Part shown: piece after piece, positions 5,429-6,341 of the stretch
Layout of the letters: the number at the start of each line of letters is the position of its first letter
Position numbering within the stretch: the first letter of the stretch is position 1
Assembly: GCA_900555605.1 (NCBI GenBank)
Contig: USLW01000125.1
Location: forward strand, 1 to 6,341
Length of the DNA: 6,341 bases
Direction: 5' to 3'
From: an uncultured Clostridium sp.
GTDB taxonomy: Bacteria; Bacillota; Clostridia; UBA1212; UBA1255
Program-made: the position numbers and the translations under genes
The notes under the pieces: model-generated
What the model saw: only the letters and a program-made list of their open reading frames with translations
Told to the model about the DNA's origin: nothing
Databases searched by the model: none

Positions 5429-6341
5429 ATGGTACATGCGGTAAAGTATGGACGGAACGAACGAATGAGCTACTCAAGAATACAGGAAATTCTTGACATG
5501 CCGAATTTGATCGCAGTCCAGAAGGATTCTTACAGGAACTTTCTCGAAGAAGGACTCAAAGAGGTTTTTAAAGATATCTCCCCCATTTCCGATTATTCGG
5601 GAAACCTGATTATGGAATTCGTTGATTATTATCTTGAAAATAAAACGAATTACTCCATTGAGGAATGCAAAGAAAGAGATGCCACCTATGCGTCTCCGCT
5701 GAAGGTAAAGGTCCGGATTCTGGACAAGGAAACCGGTCTGATTAAAGACGATGTAATTTACTTCGGTGATTTTCCGCTGATGACAGAAAACGGCACCTTC
5801 ATTATGAACGGCGCGGAGCGCGTGATTGTGAGCCAGCTGGTTCGGTCCCCCGGCGCATATTATGAAAAAAATTACGATAAAGCAAAAGGAAAATATATTA
5901 CCTCCTCCACGCTGATCCCCAACAGGGGCGCCTGGCTGGAGTTTGAGATTGATTTCAGCGACGTGATTTATGTCAGAATCGACCGGAACCGCAAAATCCC
6001 TGCGACAGTTCTGCTGCGGGCGCTGGGCTACGGAGAAAACCAAGATATTATTGATTTGTTTTCCGTAAAGAAGGAGGAACTGGATCCTGCCTTTGCAGGG
6101 GATCAGGACGATTTCATCCTGGATGAGAGACTTTTAAATACCATGCAGAAGGATGCCACGACGAATGAGGAAGAGGCGTTGGTGGAAATTTATAAAAAGC
6201 TGCGTCCTGGTGAGCCTGCTTTGGTAGAAAGCTCTCGGTCGCTGCTGCTGGGGATGTTTTTTGACCCGAAGCGGTATGATCTGGCGAAGGTGGGACGGTA
6301 TAAATTCAATAAAAAGCTGTCTTTAGCCGCGGGAATCGCGG
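5429..6341 (+). CDS. rpoB: DNA-directed RNA polymerase beta subunit, N-terminal part (partial)
   Basis: This encodes the first 304 residues of the RNA polymerase beta subunit, which forms the catalytic cleft together with beta-prime; it runs off the window end, as full-length RpoB is usually near 1200 residues. Signatures in order: [17 protein letters not shown] (12-28), EVFKDISPI (45-53) and [20 protein letters not shown] (113-132), then VSQLVRSPG (134-142), all in the protrusion; [11 protein letters not shown] (163-173) and [20 protein letters not shown] (182-201); then LRPGEP (258-263) and [13 protein letters not shown] (282-294), reaching the lobe region. Val134 aligns with E. coli Val146, a minor rifampicin-resistance position, and is the sensitive-type residue; the main rifampicin cluster lies beyond the window. 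The start is set by the strong ribosome binding site. The gene has its own promoter. rpoC is expected downstream. Confidence 0.98.
   Translation, partial: MVHAVKYGRNERMSYSRIQEILDMPNLIAVQKDSYRNFLEEGLKEVFKDISPISDYSGNLIMEFVDYYLENKTNYSIEECKERDATYASPLKVKVRILDKETGLIKDDVIYFGDFPLMTENGTFIMNGAERVIVSQLVRSPGAYYEKNYDKAKGKYITSSTLIPNRGAWLEFEIDFSDVIYVRIDRNRKIPATVLLRALGYGENQDIIDLFSVKKEELDPAFAGDQDDFILDERLLNTMQKDATTNEEEALVEIYKKLRPGEPALVESSRSLLLGMFFDPKRYDLAKVGRYKFNKKLSLAAGIA

Noticed and set aside
5474..6043. 189-codon open frame on the minus strand inside rpoB
   Set aside because: It is antisense to unmistakable RpoB sequence and is a by-product of sense codon use.

Overview
The window reads as chromosome from a Bacillota (Firmicutes) member, most likely class Clostridia. 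The support is the AGGAGG-type ribosome binding sites, a spacious PheT of the bacterial type, a clostridial-looking RpoB N-terminus, a Gram-positive-style lipoprotein, and roughly balanced G+C by eye. I cannot place it below class level with confidence. All genes lie on the + strand.

Layout: (1) bases 1-86 hold the last 27 codons of pheS, followed 39 nt later by complete pheT (126-2570), the classic pheST operon for phenylalanyl-tRNA synthetase. (2) After an 87-nt gap holding a strong GC hairpin without a T-run comes a 325-residue, all-helical, HEAT-like cytoplasmic protein of unknown function (2658-3635). (3) A 175-nt gap with several small palindromes and a likely promoter leads to a 409-residue lipoprotein (3811-5040) carrying a five-bladed beta-propeller of the GH43/GH32/GH130 kind, closed by a good intrinsic terminator (5081-5117). 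(4) Immediately downstream is a textbook promoter (TTGACA, 17 bp, TGaTATAAT), a perfect inverted repeat over its start point, and a leader of about 250 nt, followed by the first 304 codons of rpoB (5429 to the window end, incomplete).

Functionally this is two housekeeping loci (tRNA charging with phenylalanine; RNA polymerase beta subunit) separated by two accessory genes. The terminator-promoter junction at 5081-5170 shows that rpoB is transcribed independently of the lipoprotein gene. The usual rplJ-rplL genes are not directly upstream of rpoB. I see no mobile element, CRISPR array, tRNA or rRNA, and no convincing novel multi-gene system. The most unusual stretch is the rpoB control region, with a dyad at the transcription start, a spaced direct repeat, and an orphan Shine-Dalgarno followed by a tiny ORF. 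The two uncharacterised proteins come next in interest.
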